From the NCBI GenBank assembly GCA_942493045.1, contig OW818665.1:930001-994000 (forward strand): a stretch of 64,000 bases of DNA, written 5' to 3'. The translations under genes and the position numbers were made by a program. The stretch's first letter is position 1. Each line of letters opens with the position of its first letter. The notes below the pieces were generated by a model. It had not been told where the DNA came from, did not search any database, and saw nothing but the letters and a program-made list of their open reading frames with translations. Positions 33,212-42,431 of this stretch are shown here, in pieces. This DNA is from Teretinema sp942493045 (GTDB lineage Bacteria; Spirochaetota; Spirochaetia; Treponematales; Treponemataceae).

Positions 33212-34624
33212 TTTGCTATATTTTTCAATTAAAAACACATCGTTTTCGATTTTCTTGATGGAAAATAATTCCGAATCATTTCTGGAAATCTCTTTAGAAA
33301 ACCATGAAAGCTTTTTTTGTATTTCAACTCTATTTATTCCTTTGAATCTCTGTGTTTGATGATACAGTTTACTTCTAGTCTTTTTAGGTAAGAAAGTCCC
33401 TACTAGCGGACATTTTATCATCCATAGTTTTACAATTTTAAGGTAATTTTTCAATCGCTTCTTGCAAGAGTTGTTTCTTTTGCTAAAAATATGTGTTACA
33501 TCGCTTATGTGAATCTTCTCTTTACCAATCGCATTCATTATTTCACATGAAGCATAACTGTTGAAAGCATTGCTAATCCATTCAGAAAGCTTTTGGGATT
33601 GTTCATCATGTCCTGTAAATTTATATTGTCCAGATAATATATTTTTTACACAGTATATCAAATGTTCAGTTGTTGTATATTCATCGCCAAGACTGTTGGT
33701 CAATATCGATTCGAATTTTGAATTGTAATTTGGTTGAAACCGAATAACAGGCTTTCCCATGATGAATGCCTCTATTCCAGTTGTGCAACCCGAATGTATC
33801 ATGCACATGGAAGCCTGTATCCATTGCACTACCGAACCGTTGAAAATTACTTTAACATTTTTTATGCTTTTTAAATCTTCTTTCCATTTTTCATGATTCT
33901 CGGCCGGATGAGGACGGACTATTATTTGTATTGGCGAAATTTCCGTAGCGAGTTTTTTAATCATTCCGACAAAACTATTGTACCTGTATTTATAGTATTC
34001 AATTTTTTCTTTTAATCGCAATTCTTCTTCTGGAGTCGAAATATTGCCATAATACTTCATATTGTCAAAATAGTTACGTTTGAAAGCAGGAGAATAATTC
34101 CATGCACCAAAATTCGTATTAATCAAAACAAAATTGCCATATTTTCTTTTAATAGAAGTTACTGTTTTTTTATAAAATCCTTGAAAAGGCGGTTTCAGCA
34201 AATCAATCCGGGGATTTCCTGTTGATATAATCTGGGCCTTGCTGTTTGGATATTTTTTTAAAAGCTCATCACACTGAATTTGTCCCCATGTAAATACATT
34301 GCGCAAATATTCAAAGGACAGACCTTCTCCAACTCTGTTTCTTCGATAATGTTCAAAAGAAGGAAATACAAGTCCTTCTTCATCTAGGGCACCGCAAACA
34401 ACACCTTGTTCGGTTAGAGGTATAAAAAGTTTTTTCGCCCGATAATCAGTATGAGCCTTATGAAGGTAATATCCGACTCCGGCTTTTTCTGCATATTTCG
34501 GAAGCTTCAAGTAATGCCCCAAACAAACAATATAATCACGCTTAAGCGCCTCAAAAGCCAATAGCAATTTTGAATCAAATTCTCTTTCCACAATTTCAAT
34601 AGGTAAAAATAATATTTTTTTCAA
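33209..34624 (-). CDS. Surface carbohydrate biosynthesis protein, TagB/KpsS-like GT-B fold
   Basis: The 471-residue protein has conserved IISTGNPRIDLL, VLINTNFGAWNYS, IQIIVRPHPAENHEKW and MIHSGCTTGIEAFIMGKPVI. The last two are the donor-binding histidine and Ser/Thr-Gly segments of the capsule KpsS / CDP-glycerol transferase clan. It overlaps the CMP-nonulosonate synthetase gene by four bases, so a role in transferring the CMP-activated nonulosonic acid is plausible. No closer function can be read. Confidence 0.75.
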   Translation of the reverse strand: MKKILFLPIEIVEREFDSKLLLAFEALKRDYIVCLGHYLKLPKYAEKAGVGYYLHKAHTDYRAKKLFIPLTEQGVVCGALDEEGLVFPSFEHYRRNRVGEGLSFEYLRNVFTWGQIQCDELLKKYPNSKAQIISTGNPRIDLLKPPFQGFYKKTVTSIKRKYGNFVLINTNFGAWNYSPAFKRNYFDNMKYYGNISTPEEELRLKEKIEYYKYRYNSFVGMIKKLATEISPIQIIVRPHPAENHEKWKEDLKSIKNVKVIFNGSVVQWIQASMCMIHSGCTTGIEAFIMGKPVIRFQPNYNSKFESILTNSLGDEYTTTEHLIYCVKNILSGQYKFTGHDEQSQKLSEWISNAFNSYASCEIMNAIGKEKIHISDVTHIFSKRNNSCKKRLKNYLKIVKLWMIKCPLVGTFLPKKTRSKLYHQTQRFKGINRVEIQKKLSWFSKEISRNDSELFSIKKIENDVFLIEKYSK

Positions 34625-35352
34625 GTAACACTCCCGTAAGTTTCTATAAAAATTACATCATCTTTTTTTTTATAAAGATACATTTCTGCCAATGAAAAAT
34701 CAAACTCTGTATCGATGTCCAATGAAGTAAAATGGTCCATGATGTAGGGGATCGTCTTTTGGGTATTGAATTTTTTCTTCTTCAAAAAGACATCTTTTTT
34801 TATTAAATAAATCGCACCATTGGGCAGAAAGACCTTGTCCTTTCGCTTCAACTTGCTTTCCAATTCTCTGAAACAAATCTTTTGCAAAAAACCGTGTGTG
34901 TTTATCTTTCTTAGCCAATTTAAGGGCTTGTTAAACTCAGTGACTGAAATTATGGAATCCGCTTTGATATCAGATTTGAGAAACTTATCTATTGTGTCAT
35001 TTATTTGTGCCGTCGTTCTAAAAGGGGATGTGCATTGGAGAAGCATTATGTATGAAAATTGTTTGCCTTTATCGGGAAGTGAATGCAAAGCGTGTAATAT
35101 TGCATCGGAGGATGAAGTGTCGTCTTGAGCCAAAAATTCAGGACGATCAATTATTGTGACTTTAAAATCAGTCGCAATAGCCTTTACGAGAGGGTCGTCC
35201 GTTGATACTACGATTTGCGACAAAAAAGGACTATTGCACGCTGCCCGTAAAGTCCAAGATATCAGCGGATATTTTCCTAATAATTTGGTGTTTTTGCCAG
35301 GAAGTCGCTTCGAACCTTTTCGTGCAAGTATGAAACAAACTACCTTACTCAA
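34621..35352 (-). CDS. legF: CMP-nonulosonate (CMP-legionaminate) synthetase
   Basis: This 243-residue NeuA-type cytidylyltransferase shows ILARKGSKRLPGKN, STDDPLVKAIA, LLQCTSPFRT and a late DIDTEFDFSLAE metal-binding segment. It activates a nonulosonic acid with CTP in the cytoplasm. It overlaps the ATP-grasp gene upstream and the surface-carbohydrate gene downstream by four bases each. The symbol assumes a legionaminic-type product; NeuA is equally compatible. Confidence 0.9.
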   Translation of the reverse strand: MSKVVCFILARKGSKRLPGKNTKLLGKYPLISWTLRAACNSPFLSQIVVSTDDPLVKAIATDFKVTIIDRPEFLAQDDTSSSDAILHALHSLPDKGKQFSYIMLLQCTSPFRTTAQINDTIDKFLKSDIKADSIISVTEFNKPLNWLRKINTHGFLQKICFRELESKLKRKDKVFLPNGAIYLIKKDVFLKKKKFNTQKTIPYIMDHFTSLDIDTEFDFSLAEMYLYKKKDDVIFIETYGSVT

Positions 35353-36332
35353 AAAACAACTCCCTCATTATCAAGAATAACCGTTCGTATTCCAATATCC
35401 TTCATCGTCAATTGGCCCACTTGATAGTTATCAAACTCAGGTTGAATGGTTTTTCCGCTTTCGGTCGCTAAAGCCAACTCTAGGAAATTGATTCCAGACA
35501 TGTGACTCGCAGGATACCCACCGCCAAATCTGGGATTCAAATCAATAAAATATAGTTTACCCGAATTCTCCAGTATATCAATGTCTATCGGTCCAAAAGG
35601 TTTAAGACAGGAGACTAAATTTTTAACTTTTACAAGTATTCTATCATCAGAAATAGTTATCGCCTTGTCCGTTTCACCACTCCTCATTGCGATTTTACGT
35701 TTGACGATTATTCTTACAGCATCTCCATTTCGGTCTGTGAATGCATCAACACCATACTCTTTGCCATCAATAAACTCCTGTATAATCATATCTTTCTTGA
35801 ATTGAGCGACCAATTGTTCATAATTTTCAATTTTATATGAATTAACACTTCCGCTTCCAAAAATAGGTTTTATGAATAAGGGGTAGTTTACTATTTCATT
35901 TTTATAAGCGTCATCGAACTCGGGTATCGAATAAAATGATCTTGGAATCAGGAATCCTATTGAAATCAAAAATTCGTTCATTAATTTTTTATTGTAGCAA
36001 ATGTCTAACACTTTCCTATCCGATGCAAGAAGTAAAATCCCTTGAGCGATAAACTCATCCCGATATGTTGAAAATATATATACTTCAGGATCTATTACTG
36101 GAATTACAAGGCGGATTTCGTTCGCTTGACAAATTCGAAGCAGATCACTCATGTATGCTTCTTCGTTCTCGACTGGTTTTCTCATCAAGAATTTTCCGTC
36201 ATGTTGGCAATAAAGCCCGCTTGCCGTAGGATCGCAGTCAGAAACATATACTTTTCCATGAAAAGATTTTGTGTTTTTTAGAAAATCGACTAAATAACCC
36301 CTACGTCCGATATTGGTAAATAAAACATTCAT
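35349..36332 (-). CDS. ATP-grasp ligase
   Basis: The 327-residue protein begins VLFTNIGRRGYLVDFLKN, has the ATP-grasp core LFIKPIFGSGS and MIIQEFIDGKEYGVDAFTD, and ends its active site with FGPIDIDILENSGKLYFIDL followed by NPRFGGGYPAS. ATP-grasp enzymes join a carboxylate to an amine or thiol through an acyl phosphate. It is coupled by four-base overlap to the CMP-nonulosonate synthetase. It could add an amino acid or other acid to the nonulosonate, but substrate is not readable. Confidence 0.88.
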   Translation of the reverse strand: MNVLFTNIGRRGYLVDFLKNTKSFHGKVYVSDCDPTASGLYCQHDGKFLMRKPVENEEAYMSDLLRICQANEIRLVIPVIDPEVYIFSTYRDEFIAQGILLLASDRKVLDICYNKKLMNEFLISIGFLIPRSFYSIPEFDDAYKNEIVNYPLFIKPIFGSGSVNSYKIENYEQLVAQFKKDMIIQEFIDGKEYGVDAFTDRNGDAVRIIVKRKIAMRSGETDKAITISDDRILVKVKNLVSCLKPFGPIDIDILENSGKLYFIDLNPRFGGGYPASHMSGINFLELALATESGKTIQPEFDNYQVGQLTMKDIGIRTVILDNEGVVF

Positions 36333-36408
36333 ATTTTAACCTCTGTATGCTTGTATGATTTGAGTCAACTTGTGATTTCTACATCAGAAATTCGATTGGT
36401 GGCGAATA

Positions 36409-36960
36409 CTACACTTTGATAGATTTTCTACCGACATTCCAATCACTGTGCAAAATACTCATAACATGCAAATCTTGGTATTTTCCAACGCAAAAATAGT
36501 GCTGTCGAAGAATCCCCTCAAAAGTAAAACCATTTCGACTATATACTTTTCTCGCACGATCATTATTCTCAAGGGTATACAGATAAACTCTGTTTAAACC
36601 CAATTCCTCGAAAGCATACTCAAGTATCAAGGGTATTGTTTCATTAGGAATATGTTTTCCCCTGAAATCCACATCTCCAATGGTAAGATAAAATTGAGCG
36701 CGTAAATGCCTTAAACTGATATCGATTAAACCTGTCATTCCAATGGTTTTACCCGATTCTTTATCAATTATCACAAAATTCGCTTTTGTTGAATCCAAAA
36801 GCTGCGATTCAAACCATTTTTGAGTACCGCTTAAGGAAAGAGGCCAATCAAACATCAAAGTCTTGTGGGTTTCTTCATCATTAACCCAATTAGTTCGGTA
36901 CTTGCAGTCTTCTCGTTCAAATAATCTTATGTATACACTTTTTCCATTCAACATTTTCAT
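36409..36960 (-). CDS. GNAT N-acetyltransferase (LegH/PseH-like)
   Basis: This 183-residue RimJ/RimL-type acetyltransferase has LNGKSVYIRLFEREDC, GMTGLIDIS, the acetyl-CoA loop region near RGKHIPNETIPLILEYAF, and NRVYLYTLENNDRARKVYSR ending in NGFTFEG. Within a nonulosonate cluster it most likely acetylates the 4-amino sugar intermediate (LegH step). The spacing to neighbours is small (8 bases after the aminotransferase start side, 76 to the ATP-grasp gene). Confidence 0.82.
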   Translation of the reverse strand: MKMLNGKSVYIRLFEREDCKYRTNWVNDEETHKTLMFDWPLSLSGTQKWFESQLLDSTKANFVIIDKESGKTIGMTGLIDISLRHLRAQFYLTIGDVDFRGKHIPNETIPLILEYAFEELGLNRVYLYTLENNDRARKVYSRNGFTFEGILRQHYFCVGKYQDLHVMSILHSDWNVGRKSIKV

Positions 36961-36968
36961 TCCCTGCT

Positions 36969-38132
36969 TTAGTATCGTTTATATTGTTGCATGAACTCTA
37001 CGATTCTTGTCAACCCATCCTTAAATCGATCAATATCCTCAATTAATGAGATTCGAATTTTATCATCGCAAGTTTTGCCAAAGGCTATTCCAGGAGATGT
37101 CGCGACTGACTTTTCCTGAATTAAGCGCGATGCAAATTCATTGGAATTCATTTGTGTCATCGAAATATCAAGGAAAGCAAAGAAACCACCTTCAGGTCTT
37201 GCAGGTAGGATATTCGAATCGAATACAGTACTCAGAAACGAGGCTTTTTCTGCTAATTGAGAATTATATACAGTTAAATGTTCTTGGCTTCCAGTCAGGG
37301 CCGCAAGAGCTGCTTTTTGTATGAAAGCACAGGTGTTCGTATTTAAATGAACCTGCAGTTTTTTCATTTTCTTGACCAATCTTTCTGGTGCAAGTAGGTA
37401 TCCAACGCGCCAACCTGTCATCGAATATGCTTTGCTAAAACCGCTGATTACAATTGCTAATTCGGACATGTAAGGATTCGTTGCTATACTTAAATGTCTT
37501 TTACCAGAAAAATTTAGTGTTCTATATATTTCATCGGATATCACATAAATTCCTCGTTTGATGCATATTTCACAGAGTAAAGAAATTTCAATATCAGAAA
37601 GCATCCTCCCTGTTGGATTGTGAGGGGAATTTATAATTAGTGCCCTTGTTTTACTATTTATCGCATCCTCAAGTGCGTTGAAGTCTATACTGTAGTCTTG
37701 CTTCAATAAAACTGTTCGGACCACGGCGCTGGATTCAGCTATCAGTATATCAGGAATATAGCAAACATATGAAGGAGAAAAATTTATGATTTCGTCGCCC
37801 GGTTGCAGAATTGACAATAGACATAAAAAGAGCGCTTGTTTTGTACCTGGCGTAACAAGTACATTCGATTCGGTATATTTTGTTTCCAGCGCACTGTTCT
37901 CCGTACGGGCAATCTCTGTACGTAATTCAAATAAACCTTGAGGGTCTGAATACCTCCTGAATTTATCTACATTGAGAGCATCAACACAAGCTGCAATAAT
38001 GTGTTCAGGTGTTGAAAAACCGGGTTCGCCGAGTCCGAAAGAAATTATATCTACCTTTTTTTTGATTAATTCTCGAGCTGTTGATGCAAATTCCATTGTA
38101 AGGTCTTCACCGATTTCAGGATGAAAAATCAT
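36969..38132 (-). CDS. Class I aminotransferase (aspartate-aminotransferase-like)
   Basis: This 387-residue PLP enzyme shows FGLGEPGFSTPEHI, VTPGTKQALFLCL, INSPHNPTGRMLSD, DEIYRTLNF and the Schiff-base lysine in SGFSKAYSMTGWRVGYLL, with ARG near RISL at the C-terminus. It overlaps the D-2-hydroxyacid dehydrogenase gene by four bases. It is not the DegT type used for sugar amination; LegC at 42428..43606 does that. It may make the amino acid used to decorate the nonulosonate, or act on phosphonopyruvate; both are inference. Confidence 0.88.
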   Translation of the reverse strand: MIFHPEIGEDLTMEFASTARELIKKKVDIISFGLGEPGFSTPEHIIAACVDALNVDKFRRYSDPQGLFELRTEIARTENSALETKYTESNVLVTPGTKQALFLCLLSILQPGDEIINFSPSYVCYIPDILIAESSAVVRTVLLKQDYSIDFNALEDAINSKTRALIINSPHNPTGRMLSDIEISLLCEICIKRGIYVISDEIYRTLNFSGKRHLSIATNPYMSELAIVISGFSKAYSMTGWRVGYLLAPERLVKKMKKLQVHLNTNTCAFIQKAALAALTGSQEHLTVYNSQLAEKASFLSTVFDSNILPARPEGGFFAFLDISMTQMNSNEFASRLIQEKSVATSPGIAFGKTCDDKIRISLIEDIDRFKDGLTRIVEFMQQYKRY

Positions 38133-39100
38133 TGCAACCCTCCATTTGTTTGTGTTGTGGACAATAGGCCGATCTTATGTTCAGTAAATTCTCCGTTAGC
38201 TAGCTTAATTAGATTCTTTACAATATTAGTCATTTTTCTTCCTTTTTCAGGTTCTGAAACCCAAGCATTATGCGATGAGATTAGAACGTTTTTCATATCC
38301 CATAACTCACTTTCCGCCGGGAGAGGTTCAACCTCAAAAACATCCAAGGCAGCACCAGCTATTAGTCCTGATTTCAAAGCATGAATTAAACTGGATTGAT
38401 TTATAATATTTCCCCGAGAAACATTAATCAGCAAAGGTTTTCTTTTCATCTTGGCTATCATTTCATCATCGATGAAATGATGGGTTGCAGAATTATAGGA
38501 CAATGCAATAATGAGTATGTCAATTGCATCGACAAATGATGGAAGAGTGTTCAATTCATAAACGACAGGAAATGTAAGTGATGCTTTTCCTGTTTTATTA
38601 AAGCCAATTAACTTGGTTTCAAAGACCGAAAGCTTCGACGCTATCGCCTGCCCAATAAAACCCGTTCCAAGGATCCCGACAGTTTGCCCGGAAAGTTCCC
38701 TTACTGTATAATCTGTTTCCCAACGGTGTTCGGCTTGTTTTATAAAGGACAAGTGACTGTTTTTCAATAATTCAAGGATACGCATAATAGTCCATTCTGC
38801 AACGGCAATGTCATAAGCGCCTTTATTGCTTATTAGCATGATTTTGTTAGTTTTGAAAAACTGAATTGGTGCTTGTTCGTAGCCTGATGTTGTAAGAAAT
38901 ACCATTTTCAAGTTTCTCATAACGCTGAGATCAATTAGTTTGAATGGGTTTTGACAAACCATAATATCAACATTTGCGAATTTATCTTGGTGATAGGTGA
39001 AATCTGGAGCTTTTTCATTGTAAATAAGTAATTCATATCCATATTTAGAAAGTTCAATTTCCTGGTCCTTTGGTAACTGAACTGTAAATAAAATTTTCAT
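38129..39100 (-). CDS. NAD-dependent D-2-hydroxyacid dehydrogenase
   Basis: This 323-residue protein has an NAD-binding GxGxxG (VGILGTGFIGQAIASKL), the catalytic Arg in LLINVSRGNIINQSSLI, AALDVFEVEPLPAESELWD with the Glu, and the terminal SSHNAWVSE containing the catalytic His. Family members reduce 2-oxoacids to D-2-hydroxyacids. It is coupled to the aminotransferase gene. In nonulosonate clusters this activity is not part of the standard route. Confidence 0.88.
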   Translation of the reverse strand: MKILFTVQLPKDQEIELSKYGYELLIYNEKAPDFTYHQDKFANVDIMVCQNPFKLIDLSVMRNLKMVFLTTSGYEQAPIQFFKTNKIMLISNKGAYDIAVAEWTIMRILELLKNSHLSFIKQAEHRWETDYTVRELSGQTVGILGTGFIGQAIASKLSVFETKLIGFNKTGKASLTFPVVYELNTLPSFVDAIDILIIALSYNSATHHFIDDEMIAKMKRKPLLINVSRGNIINQSSLIHALKSGLIAGAALDVFEVEPLPAESELWDMKNVLISSHNAWVSEPEKGRKMTNIVKNLIKLANGEFTEHKIGLLSTTQTNGGLQ

Positions 39101-39116
39101 GATCTTATTGTATCCT

Positions 39117-40244
39117 TTACGGCGAGGGCAATATCGTCGAAAAGGTTTTTTCTACGATATTACTCGCAAAGCCATCTCCGAAGAGATATTTACAGTTCCT
39201 GACCTGCATCAAGAAATCTTTGTCAGTTAAGCATCTTTGCAACGCATTCTCAATGGATTTCCTTTCAAAAGGTACATTTATCACATTGGTTGATTGTAGT
39301 CTTCCCATTTGTCTGTCGCCAATATTAATCGCAGGAACCTTAAAAAGCGGTGATTCAAGAATAATACTACTGGAGTTTCCCACTACAGCTGTACACCGAC
39401 GCATGAGTGAAAGGTACATTTTGTGTCCTAAATTGGAATGTATGTGAAAAAGTGGGTTTTTAGTCCATTTATCGTACTGCGATATTATATCGTTACTTCC
39501 GGGGTCTGCATTTGGAAATGTGATAACAACATGGCAACCGATATTTTCCAAAGCAGAAAGGCACTCTATGGTTTCATGTTTGGTGCCGGCAGATTTCCGA
39601 GGAATGGGATGCAATGTGACAAGGAAAAAAGGCATGGCGGGATCGATACCTATTGCGGATTTAATTTCTTTGTCGGATACACTCCCGAGATTGAGAATGT
39701 TTTCTTTAGCAGTGGACCCACTTACAACGATGCTCTCCTCGGTGAATCCTTTCGATAATAAATTGATTTTATTTTCTTCGCAAGTAACAAAATGAATACT
39801 AGAAAGCTGGGAAATAGAGTGTCTTATTACATCATCCTCGCAGCCCCCTTGTGTTATTGTTCCTCCGCCCATATGTGCAATGGGTATGTGTAAAAAAAAC
39901 GCGGAGATCGCAAATGCATAGCTTTCATATCTGTCACCAAGAATAAAAACATAGCTTGGATTCAGTTTAGCCAGTATATCGCCTGCTCGAGAAATTAACT
40001 CCGAAATTGAAGAAATCCTTTCCGTAATAGTGCTTTGGTTAAGAAGAATGGGTATTTCATAGTCGGGAACTATCCCCGAGGCCTTGATCTCCTCGACTGA
40101 ATTTCCGAATGTCTCGCTGAGATGCGAACCGGATATAATCAACCATATCTTGAAATTTTTGTTTGCCTTCAACCTTTTAATAATTGGGAGCAGAAGCCCG
40201 AATTCCGACCTGTTGCCACTGAAAAAACAAATTTTATACGACAT
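39117..40244 (-). CDS. legG: Hydrolysing UDP/GDP-N-acetylhexosamine 2-epimerase (NeuC/LegG)
   Basis: The start at 40244 (MSYKICFFSGNRSEFGLLLP) overlaps the legI stop codon and matches the family N-terminus. Conserved blocks are FILGDRYESYAFA, AHMGGGTITQGGCEDDVIRH, TLHPIPRKS and VGNSSSIILESP ending near PAINIGDRQ. These enzymes release the 2-epimerised amino sugar that LegI condenses with PEP. It fits the LegG step of the GDP-dependent legionaminic acid route. Confidence 0.92.
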   Translation of the reverse strand: MSYKICFFSGNRSEFGLLLPIIKRLKANKNFKIWLIISGSHLSETFGNSVEEIKASGIVPDYEIPILLNQSTITERISSISELISRAGDILAKLNPSYVFILGDRYESYAFAISAFFLHIPIAHMGGGTITQGGCEDDVIRHSISQLSSIHFVTCEENKINLLSKGFTEESIVVSGSTAKENILNLGSVSDKEIKSAIGIDPAMPFFLVTLHPIPRKSAGTKHETIECLSALENIGCHVVITFPNADPGSNDIISQYDKWTKNPLFHIHSNLGHKMYLSLMRRCTAVVGNSSSIILESPLFKVPAINIGDRQMGRLQSTNVINVPFERKSIENALQRCLTDKDFLMQVRNCKYLFGDGFASNIVEKTFSTILPSP

Positions 40245-41301
40245 CCGGTTTCCCGCCAATAACATCCCACGTCAATTGTATATCGTTTGCTATATCCTGG
40301 GTAGCTACCCTTCCGATTATTTGTTCTAGAAATCTCGAGGGTATCCCGTCACCGGGTCTTTTGATCAATAAATTAATCATGTTAAATCGATCGCCTTTCT
40401 TGATTTCTGAACCCGTAACGATTGATCTTCTTGCTATCTTCCTCATTTTTATTTCTTCATCACCAACAATCTTGACACCAGTTCCGAGTGCTATTTCTAT
40501 ATTACGTATTGCTTTAACCATTTCTCGCAATTCACACGGTATTAATGAAGCCATATGGTCAGGGCCTGACTGATTTTTATCCAATGTAATATGCTTTTCG
40601 ATAACCCGAGCACCAAGCGTAACTGCTGCAATATCAGCCTCATAACCAGTAGTATGGTCTGAAAAACCGATTGTCGCATCGAAAGCAGCTTTGAGAGTAT
40701 TGATAAAATTAAGATTCATATATGAAAAACCGGCCGGGTAAAGGGAAACGCAGTGCAGGATGACTAAATGATGGTCATTGAACTTACGAATAAATCGAAC
40801 TGCTTCATCAATTTCTGATAAATCAGCCATTCCGGTTGAAAGTATGATCGGTTTGTTTTTTTTCGCAACATATTCGAGCAGGGGATAATTGTCAATCTCA
40901 CCAGACGGGATTTTATGGTATGGAACTCCTATTCGATCCAATAAATCAATATTGGCATAATCAAAGCCAGTGGATAAAAAACAAATACCTAAATCATCAC
41001 AATATTTTTTTAGAAGTAGGTGATTTTCCTCTGAAAGCATCAATTTTTTACTCATTTCAAATGAACTTTTATATAAATCGCTCTTTTGATAATCAGCGAA
41101 AGGAGCATTTCTGATTTTTGTGTTTTCCGGATTGTAACTTTGAAATTTGACAGCATCAGCTCCAGCTGATTTAGCTTCGTCAATCAATTTCATCGCAGTC
41201 AATACATTGCCATTATGGTTAACGCCTATTTCAGCAATTATAAATACATGCTCGCCGTCTTTCGATTTGATCTCATCCTTCTTCACCAAAGAGTCTATCA
41301 T
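40234..41301 (-). CDS. legI: Nonulosonic (legionaminic-type) acid synthase
   Basis: This 355-residue NeuB-family protein shows FIIAEIGVNHNGNVLTAMKL, DAVKFQSYNPENTKIRNA, KIPSGEIDNYPLL, CVSLYPAGFSYMNL and a GFSDHTTGYEADIAAVTLGA segment with EKHITLD. It ends in an SAF (antifreeze-like) domain (RRSIVTGSEIKKGDRF). It condenses PEP with an N-acylated hexosamine to give a nine-carbon acid. Neighbouring LegB/LegC/PtmE genes favour legionaminic over sialic acid. Confidence 0.93.
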   Translation of the reverse strand: MIDSLVKKDEIKSKDGEHVFIIAEIGVNHNGNVLTAMKLIDEAKSAGADAVKFQSYNPENTKIRNAPFADYQKSDLYKSSFEMSKKLMLSEENHLLLKKYCDDLGICFLSTGFDYANIDLLDRIGVPYHKIPSGEIDNYPLLEYVAKKNKPIILSTGMADLSEIDEAVRFIRKFNDHHLVILHCVSLYPAGFSYMNLNFINTLKAAFDATIGFSDHTTGYEADIAAVTLGARVIEKHITLDKNQSGPDHMASLIPCELREMVKAIRNIEIALGTGVKIVGDEEIKMRKIARRSIVTGSEIKKGDRFNMINLLIKRPGDGIPSRFLEQIIGRVATQDIANDIQLTWDVIGGKPDVV

Positions 41302-41390
41302 ATAACCACCTTCAAATAAATTAACTGACTATAATTGTGCAAGCGAAAAAAAATCACTGTACAGGGTTGATGTACATTGCGGGACAAATA

Positions 41391-42431
41391 TCAAACATCA
41401 AACCTGATTCTCATTTTCTCCAGCTCTTCCATTTGTCCCATATCCATCCATGCATTCTCGCAAATGGGGAACATGCCGACATTTTCTCCGTCTTCTATGC
41501 AGTGTTGTATTACATCCGTTATATGTATGAATGTATCAGCCGGAATTTTATCGATAAAACATGGTTCAATGACATAAAATCCGGTATTCGTCATGAATGA
41601 AAATTCGGGTTTTTCAGTCAACGCCAGTACGCGCCCGTTTTCATCAACCTCCACGGTGCCATAGGGAATAACGACCTTCTTGGCTGCGCACACCATTGTG
41701 ATTATATTTTTGCGGTCTTGGTGGAATTTTAAAATCTTTGAATAATCATCTTCTACCAAGATATCGCAATTACTCATAAAGAAAGTGCTCTGGAATTTCC
41801 CAGACAGAAGCTTCAGGCCGCCGCCAGTACCAAGAAAATTGGTTTCATCGATAAAATCAATATTTCGCTTTTTCTCGTTATCCAAAAAATAAGCTTTAAT
41901 GAAGTTTTTCTTATAATTGACAATTACATGAAATGCTTCACATTTGAAAAGTTCGAATTGGTCCATGATTAACTCAATAATCGTCGATTCACCAATCGGT
42001 ATCAAAGGCTTCGGCAGAATTTGAGTATAGGGCTTTAATCTAGATCCCTTGCCACCGGCCTGTATTACAACCGGAATTCTCAGATCAGTATTTGAATATA
42101 CTGTTTTATTATGTAAAAACTCGATAGATAGAATTTTCTTTCCAGAATCAATAATAGGTACGGCGTTAATTGAATTTATCAGCAAATATTTTCTTACATC
42201 TGTGTTTTCGGTATTCAATATGCAATGCGGATTATAATTGGCTATCAGTTTGACAGTATCGCTTACGGAACCTCCGCGTAAAATATGTCGTCTGATATCA
42301 CCATCCGTCAACACTGCCAATAAGGATTCGTTCTCGCAAACAAAGGCAATTTGTTTGGCATTGGCGTTAATGATTTTCATCGCATCGAAAATTGTTGTAC
42401 TTTCCGGGATTATAAACTCTGCAATATTCAT
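41391..42431 (-). CDS. CBS-domain nucleotidyltransferase (PtmE-like)
   Basis: The 346-residue protein has a pair of CBS domains (residues ~1-115) followed by a sugar-nucleotidyltransferase domain with the signature VIQAGGKGSRLKPYTQILPK, LIPIGE and SNCDILVED (the metal-binding Asp). This architecture matches PtmE of Campylobacter, which makes GDP-glucosamine for legionaminic acid synthesis. It overlaps legC by four bases. An NDP-hexosamine donor other than GDP cannot be excluded. Confidence 0.88.
   Translation of the reverse strand: MNIAEFIIPESTTIFDAMKIINANAKQIAFVCENESLLAVLTDGDIRRHILRGGSVSDTVKLIANYNPHCILNTENTDVRKYLLINSINAVPIIDSGKKILSIEFLHNKTVYSNTDLRIPVVIQAGGKGSRLKPYTQILPKPLIPIGESTIIELIMDQFELFKCEAFHVIVNYKKNFIKAYFLDNEKKRNIDFIDETNFLGTGGGLKLLSGKFQSTFFMSNCDILVEDDYSKILKFHQDRKNIITMVCAAKKVVIPYGTVEVDENGRVLALTEKPEFSFMTNTGFYVIEPCFIDKIPADTFIHITDVIQHCIEDGENVGMFPICENAWMDMGQMEELEKMRIRFDV

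Noticed and set aside
36969..38132. Aminotransferase as a 2-aminoethylphosphonate transaminase
   Set aside because: It is class I with the aspartate-aminotransferase motifs; the AEP transaminase is class V. It is also outside the pepM operon, so an alcohol (HEP) end product is favoured.
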